Source of the DNA: Kofleriaceae bacterium
GTDB taxonomy: Bacteria > Myxococcota_A > Polyangia > Haliangiales > Haliangiaceae
DNA: 64,000 bases
Assembly (NCBI GenBank): GCA_018057825.1
Contig: JAGPCY010000001.1
Coordinates: 1-64,000 of the forward strand
Direction: 5' to 3'
Part shown: positions 32,807 to 41,799 of the stretch, piece after piece
Numbering within the stretch: position 1 is the first letter of the stretch
Layout of the letters: each line of letters begins with the position of its first letter
The notes under the pieces: model-generated
What the model saw: the letters and a program-made list of their open reading frames with translations, nothing else
Told to the model about the DNA's origin: nothing
Database searches by the model: none
Made by a program: the position numbers and the translations under genes

Positions 32807-34861
32807 ATGAGCCACCCCACGCGTCTCCGCGGCCGCGCCCCTGCGCTGGTCGCCCTGAGTTCGATCGTGCTCGCGGCCGCCTGCAGCGGCGAGTTCGACC
32901 CACTGGCCGACCGCGATCAGGCCTTGGCCGCGCCCACGGGCGGTGCCACCTACGGCGGCGAGCCGGTCGCCGACCCACCGGACGCCGGGGTGACCACCGA
33001 CGCCGCCACGGACGGGACGTCGGCACCCGAGCCGGATCCGCTCCCCGAGCCGGATCCCCTCCCCGACCCTGGTCCGTCTCCCGAGCCGGATCCGCTCCCT
33101 GAGCCGGATCCCCTCCCCGAGCCGGATCCGCTCCCCGAGCCGGATCCCCTCCCCGAGCCCGACCCCGACCCCGATCCGACCTGCGGCCCGTCGGAGTGCA
33201 CCTTCGCTCCGGTGACGTCGTTCTACGGCGAGGCGACCGGCTGCGCGGTCACCTACCAGGGGACGCCGATCTTGAACGTCGGCCTGTCGTGCCCGTCGGA
33301 TCCGTGCGCTCAGCTCGACGTCTGCGCCTTCGCGCTGCGCGCCGCCGGCCCCGGCTATCAGGACGGTGAGGGCTGGACCCAGGGACCCGGTGGCGATGAG
33401 CCTGCCGACAGCGAGTTCCCCGCGGGCTTTGGCTACCCCAATCCGTCGGACGATGGGATCGATCCGCTGACCGGCCAGCCCACCTACGTCGGCGAGGTCC
33501 GGCCCGGCACCCAGCCTAATCCCCTCGATCCCAGCTCGTCGTACTGGGTGCTGCCCGACCTGGCGCCCCACGAGTGGCCGTTCTATGTGGCCTTCGGGTC
33601 ACGGCCGAACTCGGTCATCGACACGATCCGCGCCAATGAGTTCCAGAACCGGCGCCCCGGCCCTTACGGCGATCGCGACGTCCTGGTGCTGGGCTCGTCG
33701 ATGATGTCGACCCACAACCAGACCAAGAACGGCGCCGAGTGTTCCAAGGCCTCGACCCAGGCCGACCGCCGCGGGCTCATCGGCAACGACTTCCTCGCCT
33801 CCCCCGGCTACCACACCCGGGTGCCGTGGCGTCGGGCCCTGGCGCTGGGGCGCACGGGGTTCTCGACCGGCGACGTCACCGGCGCGCCGGTCGGCAAGCT
33901 CGACGCCTGCAAGAACCCCTGGCCTGGCCCGGGCTCGCCCGCGGCGATCGGCCTGCAGTGGTTCCAGCGGATCGGCATCCACCGCGGGTTGATGATCACC
34001 GAGGGTGGCTTGATCAACGATCAGACCAGCCGCGCCGGCGGCTGGGCCCAGACCCTGGCGGGCATCGTCCAGTGCAGCGCGATGAAGCAGGCCGAGGGCG
34101 CGCTCAACATCCTCCTGGCCGCCGAGCACGCGGCCTTGAACCCCGGCTTCAACAACCTGGCGCCCCCGACGGTGTCGTGGGTCCCGATCGCGCCGCCGCA
34201 GCGGCGGTGGAACCAGATCCTCGACCTCAACGCCAACGAGGCCGACGGCGGTTGCGTCTACAAGGCGGTGGCCGGTGGCGGTCGCAACCCCAACCGCACG
34301 ATCGGTTGGCTAAACGGCATCAAGAAGACGATCTCGCCGCTTAACCGCCTGTGGAACGGCGTGCCGGCCAACGATCCGGTCCGGCTCAACCTGATGGCGC
34401 TGCGCAACCAGTACCTCAACGCCAACATCAAGCAGGTGTGGTTGCAGTACCCGTACATGGACCGGGCCGAGGTGGCGCTGCGCGGCCGCGATCTGCGGCT
34501 CGTGCTCGGGGTCTTGCCGGCCTGGTTCGTCGACGCCTGGGGCCGCAACCTGATCACGATCGCCGCGGTCGATCCGGTGCTGCGCCCGCGCGTCCGGCAG
34601 GTCACCGACGATCTCAACGGCCTGATGTGGGACGCGATCGGCTGCGGTGGCCCCGGCGCCGCGTGGGCCCCCGGGCATCCCGCGAAGGTGTGCGCGCGCG
34701 CGCCGAACAACGCGCCGATGGTGGTCATCACCCAGGATGCCTTCCCCGGCTGGGGCGCGGCCGATCACCAGAACACCGCCATCGGCGGGATGCCCCATGA
34801 GAGCGCGGCCGGGGCCAACAAGATGGGCGCGGCGATCGTCGCCGCCGACCGGCTGCCGTAG
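32807..34861 (+). CDS. large lipoprotein with Pro/Glu/Asp repeat linker
   Basis: 684 residues. The lipoprotein signal ends VLAAAC (Cys26). Residues about 75-125 are a surface-spacer-like linker of repeated EPDPLP units. The following 550 residues hold pairs of Cys (CGPSECTF, SCPSDPCAQLDVC, GGC, IGCGG) and motifs such as DVLVLGSSMMSTHNQTKNG and PGYHTRVPWRRAL. I recognise no family; an enzyme is possible but unsupported. AAGGAG at 32795-32800 gives a well-placed start. It converges with an rSAM gene, with only one base between the stops. It may be an exported substrate or partner of the island, but that is speculation from position. Confidence 0.75.
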   Translation: MSHPTRLRGRAPALVALSSIVLAAACSGEFDPLADRDQALAAPTGGATYGGEPVADPPDAGVTTDAATDGTSAPEPDPLPEPDPLPDPGPSPEPDPLPEPDPLPEPDPLPEPDPLPEPDPDPDPTCGPSECTFAPVTSFYGEATGCAVTYQGTPILNVGLSCPSDPCAQLDVCAFALRAAGPGYQDGEGWTQGPGGDEPADSEFPAGFGYPNPSDDGIDPLTGQPTYVGEVRPGTQPNPLDPSSSYWVLPDLAPHEWPFYVAFGSRPNSVIDTIRANEFQNRRPGPYGDRDVLVLGSSMMSTHNQTKNGAECSKASTQADRRGLIGNDFLASPGYHTRVPWRRALALGRTGFSTGDVTGAPVGKLDACKNPWPGPGSPAAIGLQWFQRIGIHRGLMITEGGLINDQTSRAGGWAQTLAGIVQCSAMKQAEGALNILLAAEHAALNPGFNNLAPPTVSWVPIAPPQRRWNQILDLNANEADGGCVYKAVAGGGRNPNRTIGWLNGIKKTISPLNRLWNGVPANDPVRLNLMALRNQYLNANIKQVWLQYPYMDRAEVALRGRDLRLVLGVLPAWFVDAWGRNLITIAAVDPVLRPRVRQVTDDLNGLMWDAIGCGGPGAAWAPGHPAKVCARAPNNAPMVVITQDAFPGWGAADHQNTAIGGMPHESAAGANKMGAAIVAADRLP

Positions 34862-34862
34862 C

Positions 34863-35789
34863 TCACGCCTGGGGCAAGGCCCGGCGCGGCGCGGTGGCCG
34901 CCACGCCCCGGGCCGCGGCGATCTCGCCGTCGCCGAAGCGCGCCAGATAGTCGGGGCGCAGCCCCGGGCAGACCGCGCGGTGCGGGCAGCCGTCGCAGGC
35001 GGGGACGAACACCTGACCGGCGAGCCGCGAGCGCGCGAGGTCGAACACCGCGTCGGGCGACACGACCCGGACCCGATCGGCGCCGGGGTCGTAGGCCAGG
35101 TCGGCGTCGGCGCCGAGCACGCAGCGCGGCAAGTGGAGCGACCGCAGGCGCAGGCCGCGGGCCGCGGCCACGGCCCGCGCGGCCCGGACCTCGGGCATCA
35201 CCGCGGTCATGCGCGGCAGCGACGCCGGATGGTCGGCGTTGCCGTCGGTGAGCGACACCAGCCACAGATCGACTCCGACGGCGCCGCGGTCGGCGGCCCA
35301 GGCGACCGCCGCCGGCAGCCGCGGCACGGTCGCGGTGGTCATGATCACGTCGAGGGTCACCGGCACGCCGGTCGCCACCGCGCGCTCGACCCCGGCGACC
35401 AAGAGCGGGTAGGCCCCGGGCCGGCGGACCATGGCGTCGTAGGCGCTCGGCTCGTGGGTGTGGATCGACAGGTGGAGGTCGTCGCAGCCAGCGGCGATCA
35501 AGCGCGCGGCGTTGTCGCCCTGGCCGAGAACCAGGCCGTTGGTCTGCACCCGCACGCCGACGAAGCCGAGCTGACGCGCGGCCCGGACCAGCCCGAGGAG
35601 CTCGCCGCGGATCGTCGGCTCGCCGCCGGTGAAGGCCACGCGATCGAAGCCGTCGCGGCGACCGGCGCGCAGGTGACCGACGATCGTCGGCGCCGCCAGG
35701 GCCCGGGCCCGCATCGCCGGCGTGATCGTGCAGTAGTCGCACGCCAGGTTGCAGTCGTAGCCGACGATCACGTCGACCAGGCCGGTCAT
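34863..35789 (-). CDS. single-module radical SAM/SPASM-like protein
   Basis: 308 residues, the most compact rSAM protein here. Motif CNLACDYC (Cys13, 17, 20), TGGEPTIRGELLGL, QTNGLVLG and LSIHTHE give a full barrel. The C-terminal part has LPRCVLGADADLAY and CDGCPHRAVCPGLRPDYLARFG, the auxiliary-cluster signature shared across the island. Its start overlaps the stop of the upstream gene (ATGA at 35786-35789), so the pair is translationally coupled and may act together. The free-standing protein at 43106-43612 resembles the last 100 residues of this one. Substrate unknown. Confidence 0.87.
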   Translation of the reverse strand: MTGLVDVIVGYDCNLACDYCTITPAMRARALAAPTIVGHLRAGRRDGFDRVAFTGGEPTIRGELLGLVRAARQLGFVGVRVQTNGLVLGQGDNAARLIAAGCDDLHLSIHTHEPSAYDAMVRRPGAYPLLVAGVERAVATGVPVTLDVIMTTATVPRLPAAVAWAADRGAVGVDLWLVSLTDGNADHPASLPRMTAVMPEVRAARAVAAARGLRLRSLHLPRCVLGADADLAYDPGADRVRVVSPDAVFDLARSRLAGQVFVPACDGCPHRAVCPGLRPDYLARFGDGEIAAARGVAATAPRRALPQA

Positions 35790-37678
35790 CGCCGTCGCCC
35801 CAGGGCGACCAGGGTCGGATCGCGCGGCGGTGGTGGCAGCGCCGCGGCCTCGGTCGGCGCGATCGTGAACGGCACCAGCTCGTCGGCGCCGTGGCGCTCG
35901 AGGTAGTCGCGCCGCACGCCCAGGCAGCGGCGATCGAAGTCGCAGCGCGCGCACTGCGGCGCCTTGGCGAACTGCGCGTCGGCGTCGGCGCTGGCGAAGA
36001 TCTTGTCGAGGACGCCGCGGTAGTAGCGCAGCTCGCCATCGAGCGCGCACGGCGGGTAGCCGCCCTGACCGATCAGGCCGCCGTAGCCGACCCCGGCGGC
36101 GTCGCAGGCGTCGAGGGCGGCGCGCACGTACGGCTTGATCTCGGTGAAGGTCGGCAGGATCCACCGCGGCACCAGGTCGCTGACCGCTTGCGCGATCGCG
36201 AAGCACACGCTCAGGTGGCGGCCCGGGCCGGCGAACTCGGCGAGCATCGCGGTGGTGAACGCGGGCAGGGCGGCGAAGTTGTCGCGGCTGATCACGTGGG
36301 CGAGCTGGACCTCGACGCCGAGGTCGGCGAGCTGGTGGAGGCCGGCCACGGTGCGCGGGAACGCGCCCGGCAAGCGCGTGATCGCGTCGGAGGTCGCGGG
36401 ATCCATGCTGTGCAGCGACACCGTGGCCTTGGTCAAGCCGGCGGCGACCAGGCTGGCGGCGTAGGTCCGGTCGGCGCACCGCACGCCGTTGGTCTGGACC
36501 TCGACGGTGGCGAAGCCGGCGGTGCGGGCGTGGGCGAGGATGGCGGGCAGGTCGGGGTGGAGCGTCGGCTCGCCGCCGCTCACCACCAGGTGATCGCGCT
36601 GCGTTCCGGCGATGGCGTCGATCTCGGCGGCGATCGTGGCCAGCGGCAGATCGCCCTTGCCGCGATCGACGAAGCAGAACGCGCACGCCATCTGGCAGTG
36701 GCCGTTCACCCGCACCAGGCCCCGGCCGCGGCCGGCCGCCAGGTTGGCGAACGGCGAGATCTGCGCGTACTCGACCTCGCCGCCGCCGCGGGTCGGGCGC
36801 AACCGCCAGGCCGCCGCGCGGGCCTTGGGCACCGCGGTCAGGCCGGTGGCGCCGAATCGGGCGTGGTAGGCGGCGTCGAGGCCGGGGCAGGCGTCGGCCA
36901 CCGCGCACGCGCCACACGCCGCGATCCGCACCCGCGGTCGGTCGGGCTCGGCGGCCAGCCGGCGCAGGCCGTCGTGGAACACCGTCGCGAAGCGATCGAG
37001 GGCGCCATCGTCGGCGCACGGCCAGAGCGGTTCTCCGTCGAGGCCGGCCGGGAGGCGGGCGGCGTGGGCCGCGGTCAGGGCCGCGGCGATGACGGCGGCG
37101 GCCCGCGGCTGATCGAGGAGCAGGCGGTGGGCGGGCGACGGCACCTGACCGACCGCGGGCACGGCGATCGCGAGCCGCGCGAGCCGGCCAGGCAGCGCCG
37201 CCAGCCATTCGACCAGCGGCACCAGATCGTCCTGGTTCCAGGTGACCAGCGGCACCACGACCTCGATCGGCGTCGCGCCGACCACCGCCGCCGCCAGGTG
37301 GGCCGCGGCCTCGGGCCAGGGCGCGTCGGTCCGCAGCACCGCGGCGTGGACCTTGGCGCGCACGCCGCCGACCACGACCCGCGCGCGATCGAGGCCGAGC
37401 CCGAGGACCTCCGGCGTCAGCCCGGCCGGCTCGCACTCGAGCACCACCGGGCCGGGGCGGCCTCGGGCCGCGGCGATGAGCGTCGCGAGATCGGCGCGGA
37501 GATCGGGGCGCGCGACCGCCAGCACCCGGGTCGCGGCGTCGGTCGCGGCCAGGGCGGTCAGGGCCGCCGCCGGGGTCGGGGGCGGCGGGCGCGGGCCCGG
37601 GTGGGCGAAGCGCAGCGTCAGCGGATCGGCGCCGTCGAGCTCGATCCGCGCCGTGCGTTGACGCCGGGCGCGTTCCAC
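35786..37678 (-). CDS. radical SAM protein with degenerate N-terminal rSAM-like half
   Basis: 630 residues from a GTG. The first 300 residues look like an rSAM-type barrel without a CX3CX2C motif, yet end with the auxiliary-like CGACAVADACPGLDAAYHARFG. The second half is canonical: CQMACAFC (Cys328, 332, 335), SGGEPTLHPDLP, QTNGVRC, then GGYPPCALDG and CARCDFDRRCLGVRRDYLERHG. The layout looks like a tandem duplication in which the first copy lost its SAM cluster, perhaps becoming a substrate-recognition domain; that is inference. TAGACT at 37685-37690 lies six bases before the GTG. It forms a two-gene operon with the rSAM gene at 34863 and is divergent from 37826. Confidence 0.85.
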   Translation of the reverse strand: MERARRQRTARIELDGADPLTLRFAHPGPRPPPPTPAAALTALAATDAATRVLAVARPDLRADLATLIAAARGRPGPVVLECEPAGLTPEVLGLGLDRARVVVGGVRAKVHAAVLRTDAPWPEAAAHLAAAVVGATPIEVVVPLVTWNQDDLVPLVEWLAALPGRLARLAIAVPAVGQVPSPAHRLLLDQPRAAAVIAAALTAAHAARLPAGLDGEPLWPCADDGALDRFATVFHDGLRRLAAEPDRPRVRIAACGACAVADACPGLDAAYHARFGATGLTAVPKARAAAWRLRPTRGGGEVEYAQISPFANLAAGRGRGLVRVNGHCQMACAFCFVDRGKGDLPLATIAAEIDAIAGTQRDHLVVSGGEPTLHPDLPAILAHARTAGFATVEVQTNGVRCADRTYAASLVAAGLTKATVSLHSMDPATSDAITRLPGAFPRTVAGLHQLADLGVEVQLAHVISRDNFAALPAFTTAMLAEFAGPGRHLSVCFAIAQAVSDLVPRWILPTFTEIKPYVRAALDACDAAGVGYGGLIGQGGYPPCALDGELRYYRGVLDKIFASADADAQFAKAPQCARCDFDRRCLGVRRDYLERHGADELVPFTIAPTEAAALPPPPRDPTLVALGRRR

Positions 37679-37684
37679 CGGACC

Positions 37685-37690
37685 AGTCTA
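37685..37690 (-). promoter_or_regulatory. -10 box of a leaderless promoter
   Basis: TAGACT on the minus strand, six bases before the GTG at 37678. The box is identical to the one serving the gene at 29262. Confidence 0.5.
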
Positions 37691-37813
37691 CACGGCGGCG
37701 CTGGTGGCGAGCGGGTGGCCTCGTCGACGGCGGCGGCGCGGCCCCGAGCCCGGAGGCCCCGCGGCCCGGCCGGGTTCGACCGCGAGGCCAGTGACTTGAG
37801 CAGGTCTGCGCCC

Positions 37814-37819
37814 TAAGCT
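37814..37819 (+). promoter_or_regulatory. -10 box of a leaderless promoter
   Basis: TAAGCT, six bases before the ATG at 37826, in the 147-bp divergent gap with the 35786-37678 gene. Confidence 0.5.
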
Positions 37820-37825
37820 AGGGCG

Positions 37826-38884
37826 ATGTCCGACGCTGCGCCGGCCGCGACCGACCCGACCGAGGACGTGGTCGCGCGCATCGCCGGCCAGGCCGAGCGC
37901 GTCCACATCCTCACCGGCGCGGTGTGCAACAACAACTGCATCTTCTGCATGGAAGAAGATCGCGACGGTCGCTACGAGACCAACTCGCAGACCACCGACG
38001 AGACCGTCCGCTGGTTGGCGACGCTCCACCGCGACACCGAGGAGGTGTGCTTCACCTCCGGCGAGCCCACCACCAACCCCAGCCTGGCGCGGTGGGTGAA
38101 GATCGCCCGCGACGCCGGGGTGCGCCGGGTCAGCGTCATGACCAACGCGCGAGCCCTGTCTCATGAGCCGTACCTGCGCAAGCTCCTGGCCGCGGGCCTG
38201 ACGCGGTTCTACGTCAGCATCCACGGCCACACCGCCAAGCTCCACGAGGGCCTGACCCGCACCCCCGAGTCCTTCGCCCAGACCGTGGCCGGCATCGCCA
38301 ACCTCGCCCGACACAAGCCGCGCGGGATCGAGCTGCACACCTCGACGGTGGTGACCAAGCGCAACCTGCCGCACCTCGGCGACATCTACCGGTTCCTGCG
38401 CGGCCTGGGCGTCGATCAGGTGGTGTGGAACGTGATGCAGGCCAACGGTCGCGCCGACACCTACTTCGAGAAGATCTTCCCGACCTACACCGAGATCGCG
38501 GCGACCGCGGCGGCGTTCCTGCGCGAGCAGTGGACCGTCGAGCCGCGGCCCCCGGCCTTCCTCGTCGACATCCCTCTATGCACCACCACCGCTGTCCCCG
38601 ACTTCAACCGTGGCTACGTCGAGAAGTACGCCCACTTCGAGCCGCCGACGGCGGCGGCCGAGAAGCTCATCCCGGCGGCGCAGCTCACGGCGCGGCGGGT
38701 CGCGTCCGAGACCCCGAGCGGACCGGCGGCGGTGCGGGTGACGCGGGCCGACCTCGACGCCGCCCAGCGCGCCAAGCGCGACGACTGCCGGCGCTGTCGC
38801 TACGACCGCGCGTGCGAAGGCGTGTGGCGGAACTACCTCTCGCGCTACGGCTGGGACGAGTTCGTCCCCGTGGAGGCCGCGTGA
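37826..38884 (+). CDS. radical SAM/SPASM-like protein coupled to a repeat lipoprotein
   Basis: 352 residues. CNNNCIFC (Cys34, 38, 41), the variant TSGEPTTNPSLARW in place of GGEPTL, TNARAL and VSIHGHTAKLHEG mark the barrel. The C-terminus CRRCRYDRACEGVWRNYLSRYG is the island's shared signature and closely resembles the end of module 3 in the 1466-residue fusion. Transcription is probably leaderless from TAAGCT at 37814. The TGA overlaps the GTG of the following lipoprotein gene (38881-38884), so the two products are made together. That makes the lipoprotein the first candidate substrate, although Asp/Ala-rich linkers are common in such lipoproteins. Confidence 0.87.
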   Translation: MSDAAPAATDPTEDVVARIAGQAERVHILTGAVCNNNCIFCMEEDRDGRYETNSQTTDETVRWLATLHRDTEEVCFTSGEPTTNPSLARWVKIARDAGVRRVSVMTNARALSHEPYLRKLLAAGLTRFYVSIHGHTAKLHEGLTRTPESFAQTVAGIANLARHKPRGIELHTSTVVTKRNLPHLGDIYRFLRGLGVDQVVWNVMQANGRADTYFEKIFPTYTEIAATAAAFLREQWTVEPRPPAFLVDIPLCTTTAVPDFNRGYVEKYAHFEPPTAAAEKLIPAAQLTARRVASETPSGPAAVRVTRADLDAAQRAKRDDCRRCRYDRACEGVWRNYLSRYGWDEFVPVEAA

Positions 38885-39750
38885 AGGCGGCGCTGGTCGT
38901 GGCGGTCGCGCTGGCCCTCGGCGGCTGCGGTCCCGACGCCCCCGCGGTCGACGCGGCGATCGGACTCGACGCTCGGCGCGATGCGGCGGTGATCGACGGC
39001 GCGATGATCGACGGCGCGATGATCGACGGCGCGATGATCGACGGCGCGATGATCGACGGCGCGATGATCGACGGCGCGACGATCGACGGCGCGATGATCG
39101 ACGGCGCGACGGTCGACGCCTCACCGATCGACGGCACGACGATCGACGGCGCGACAATCGACGGCGCGGTCGCCGACGCCTCACCGATCGACGCCGGCTG
39201 CCCGGCCCGGACCTTCACCCTCGACGGCGTCCTCGATCCCGACGTCACGGTGCTCGGCGGTGGCGCTCGGGTCCGCCTGGCGCTGGCCTACGCGCCCGAC
39301 GGCCGGCTCTACGTCGCCACCGACGACGCCGGCGAGGGGAGCGATCACTTCCTGCTGGTGTCGGCCACCCCGCCGGCCGGCGCCACCCTGGCCGCGCCCT
39401 TCGCCAAGGCCGGCACGGTCGCGGCCGGCTCGGGCCCGCTCGTCTTCCTCGCCGACGAGAACGACAACGACTTCGAGGGCTGGTTCCGGCGCGAGATCGC
39501 CGGCGGCGACACCCTCTTGACCGGGCCGGCCTACGGCGCGGCCACCGGGGTCAACGGCGGCGTCCTCGAGGGCACGATCGATCTGGCCGCGGCCTTCGGT
39601 GCCGCGCCGACCACGGTCTACGTGGCCGCGGTCCTGTACGGCAACGCCGACGGCGGGGCGCTGGTGGCCGGCGCCCAGACGCCAGCCGGCGACGGCGATG
39701 GGGTGGTCGATCCGGCCGAGTACCACGCGTTCGCCCTGCCGTGCCGGTGA
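38881..39750 (+). CDS. lipoprotein with tandem AMIDG pentapeptide repeats
   Basis: 289 residues from a GTG. The signal ends in lipobox LGGC (Cys16). Residues about 38-97 are a dozen pentapeptides of the form (A)(M/T/V)IDG. The rest (about 105-289) is a beta-rich domain with RVRLALAYAPDGRLYVATDD and LVFLADENDNDFEGWFR, ending GVVDPAEYHAFALPCR with an EF-hand-like DGDGVVD loop. The repeat could be a simple stalk or a modification site. The start overlaps the stop of the rSAM gene 37826-38884 by 4 bp (GTGA). The stop overlaps the next start by one base (TGATG), giving a three-gene coupled unit. Confidence 0.75.
   Translation: MKAALVVAVALALGGCGPDAPAVDAAIGLDARRDAAVIDGAMIDGAMIDGAMIDGAMIDGAMIDGATIDGAMIDGATVDASPIDGTTIDGATIDGAVADASPIDAGCPARTFTLDGVLDPDVTVLGGGARVRLALAYAPDGRLYVATDDAGEGSDHFLLVSATPPAGATLAAPFAKAGTVAAGSGPLVFLADENDNDFEGWFRREIAGGDTLLTGPAYGAATGVNGGVLEGTIDLAAAFGAAPTTVYVAAVLYGNADGGALVAGAQTPAGDGDGVVDPAEYHAFALPCR
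38992..39171 (+). repeat. 15-bp coding tandem repeat
   Basis: About twelve units of GATCGACGGCGCGAT and close variants encode the AMIDG/ATIDG pentapeptides of the lipoprotein. The first units are identical at DNA level, suggesting recent expansion. Confidence 0.85.
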
Positions 39751-40814
39751 TGCGCCGCCGCGCCGCCCGCATCGTCATCAGCCTCGACGTCGTGGTCCAC
39801 CACGACGGCGCGGTGCTCCACGCTGCGTCGCAGGACCTGACGCCCTTCGGCTTGTTCTTGCGCCTCGACCCGCCGCTGCCGGTGGGGGCCGAGGTCGAGC
39901 TCGCGATCGCGCCGGGCGGTCGGCCGGCGCGCGGCCGCGCTCGGGTGGTCCACGCCCTGGGCGCTGCCGACGCCACCGCGCTCGGTCGCCGGCCGGGCAA
40001 CGGCCTGGTCGTCCTGCCCGAGGCCGACGGCGGCCTGGCGGCCGCGCTCCTGGCGATCGTCGAGGCCAGCCCCCAGGTCGCCGCGCCCCGCGACGAGCTG
40101 GTCGCGCTGGTCGCCGATGGTTCGACCCGGTTGCTCGAGCGCATGTCGACCGCGCTCGACGCCGCCGGGTTCCGGGTCATGACCGCGGCCAGCGGGGTCG
40201 AGGCCCTGGCGGCGGTCGGCCGGGCCCGCCCCGATGTCATCGTCGCCGCCCGCGATCTGCCGGTGCTCGATGGGCTGGCGCTCCTCGACGAGCTGGGCCG
40301 CAGCCCCGAGCTGGCCAGCGTGCCGGTCATGATCATCGCCGAGCACGCGACCGACCTGGCGCGACTCGAGGCCTTCCAGCGCGGCGCCCAGGACTACGTC
40401 CCCAAGCCGTTCACCGCCCTCGAGATCATCTTGCGGGCGCGGCGCCTGGCCCGCCTGGCCCAGCGCGATCCCGAGCGGGTGCTCCTGCGCGGCGCGGTCA
40501 CCGCGGTCGGCCTGCCGGCGCTGCTCACGATGATGGAGCTCGAGCGCAAGACCGGGGTCTTGACGATGACCCGCGACGAGCTCGTCGCCTGGCTGTCGTT
40601 CGTCGACGGTCGGCTGGTGCGGGTCCGGACCTCGGATCACCGGGGCGACTCGCGGGCGGCGCTCTTGCGCGTGCTCGACTGGGAGCGCGGTCACTTCGAG
40701 CTAGTGGCCGGCGGCGCCGACATCGAGCCCGACCTGACCGAGTCGGTCACGCACCTCTTGCTCGAGCACGCCCGGGTCCGCGACGAGCGGGGCCGTCGCT
40801 CACCCGAAGCGTAG
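39750..40814 (+). CDS. PilZ - pseudo-receiver - DUF4388 regulatory protein
   Basis: 354 residues from the ATG at 39750; in-frame GTGs at 39741 and 39747 are alternatives. An N-terminal PilZ domain (about 1-100, RRRAARIVISLDVVVHH and LTPFGLFLRL) could bind cyclic di-GMP. A receiver-like domain follows (about 115-235) with the conserved C-terminal lysine in DYVPKPF, but the phosphoacceptor position reads VAARDLP, so the Asp appears replaced by Ala. The C-terminal region (about 245-345, LPALLTMMELERKTGVLTMT) is DUF4388. This combination is frequent in myxobacteria and suggests signalling. It is coupled to the upstream lipoprotein and converges with DUF483-like gene 2, overlapping it by 15 bp. 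Confidence 0.82.
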   Translation: MRRRAARIVISLDVVVHHDGAVLHAASQDLTPFGLFLRLDPPLPVGAEVELAIAPGGRPARGRARVVHALGAADATALGRRPGNGLVVLPEADGGLAAALLAIVEASPQVAAPRDELVALVADGSTRLLERMSTALDAAGFRVMTAASGVEALAAVGRARPDVIVAARDLPVLDGLALLDELGRSPELASVPVMIIAEHATDLARLEAFQRGAQDYVPKPFTALEIILRARRLARLAQRDPERVLLRGAVTAVGLPALLTMMELERKTGVLTMTRDELVAWLSFVDGRLVRVRTSDHRGDSRAALLRVLDWERGHFELVAGGADIEPDLTESVTHLLLEHARVRDERGRRSPEA

Positions 40815-41777
40815 CCACAGCCCGAGCCGCGGCTCGCGCCGAGCGAGGCGCGCGCGCGGCGCGCCGCGGGCGGTCACCACCAGCGCGTCGTCGTCCCAGG
40901 TCGCGGCGTCGCCGGCCGCCAGCGCCGCCGCCAGGCCACCCAGGCGCGCGCGGTCGCCGACCACGTCGACGCCGGCGTAGCCGCTGGCGTCGCCGCGCAG
41001 CCAGAGCTGGTGATCGTGATCGAGGTACAAGACCGTGCGGCCGAGGAGCGCCGCGGCCGCGGCCGCGAACCCGGGGCGCGCGGCGTCGATCGCGGCGAGC
41101 GTCGCCTCGGCGACCGCGCGGGCCGCCGCGCAGTCGTAGCGGCACGGGTAGAACGCGATCAGCCGATGGTGGACCTCGTTCAAGCACCATGGCCACGGCC
41201 CGCGCGCGGCGCCGGTCCGGGCCGCGATCAGGTAGCGGTTGAGCGAGTTGTCGGCCCGGCTGCGCTGGGCGACGAAGGCGGCCACGCAACACGGCGGATA
41301 CCCGAACAGCTCACCGAGGGCCGCGGCGTGGCGGGTCGGATCGTCGGCCTGCAGAGCCGCGGCTCGGCGCGCGTCGGACGCGTCGACCGCGGCGTAGAGC
41401 TCGACCCGCGGCGCGCCGCGCTGGCGATCGTCGCACCAGCGATCCCCCGGGCCGATCGCGACGGCGCGAGTTCGGCGCTCGACGTGACAGCCGACGAACT
41501 GCGCGGCGACGGCGGCCTCGTCGTCCGGCGCGACGGTCACGAAGGCGACCCGCTTGCAGCCGGCGCCGAGCGCCCAGGCCTCGAGGGCGCGTCCGCCGAG
41601 GGACAGGGTCGGCGGCGCGCCGACCGGCGGAGCGTCGAGGGCGTCGTCGGCGCCGCCCACCACCAGGCCCCAGGCCGCGACCGCGTCGCGCGCCTCGACC
41701 GCGGCCGCGGCGACCGCGCGGGCGGTCGCCAGGTCGGCGGCCCAGCGCGCCTCGGCCCGGTCGATCGCGGCCGTCAC
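40800..41777 (-). CDS. DUF483-like protein 2
   Basis: 325 residues from a GTG. The motif LFGYPPCCVAAFV (about 163) and then FYPCRYDC (about 217) repeat the paired-Cys pattern seen at 19156 and 41800. The N-terminus has a Rossmann-like ALGAGCKRVAFVTVAPDDE. The C-terminus includes VLYLDHDHQLWLRGDASG. No function is known. It is divergent from DUF483-like gene 3 across only 22 bp, and the two -10 boxes overlap. Both should be leaderless and expressed from the same short segment. Confidence 0.65.
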   Translation of the reverse strand: MTAAIDRAEARWAADLATARAVAAAAVEARDAVAAWGLVVGGADDALDAPPVGAPPTLSLGGRALEAWALGAGCKRVAFVTVAPDDEAAVAAQFVGCHVERRTRAVAIGPGDRWCDDRQRGAPRVELYAAVDASDARRAAALQADDPTRHAAALGELFGYPPCCVAAFVAQRSRADNSLNRYLIAARTGAARGPWPWCLNEVHHRLIAFYPCRYDCAAARAVAEATLAAIDAARPGFAAAAAALLGRTVLYLDHDHQLWLRGDASGYAGVDVVGDRARLGGLAAALAAGDAATWDDDALVVTARGAPRARLARREPRLGLWLRFG

Positions 41778-41783
41778 CGCGCC

Positions 41784-41793
41784 AGCGTATCAT
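41784..41793. promoter_or_regulatory. overlapping back-to-back -10 boxes of a divergent leaderless promoter pair
   Basis: TATCAT (41788-41793, plus strand) ends six bases before the ATG at 41800. TACGCT (41789-41784, minus strand) ends six bases before the GTG at 41777. The two boxes share two base pairs, so the promoters probably compete for RNA polymerase. Confidence 0.6.
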
Positions 41794-41799
41794 CGCCGC

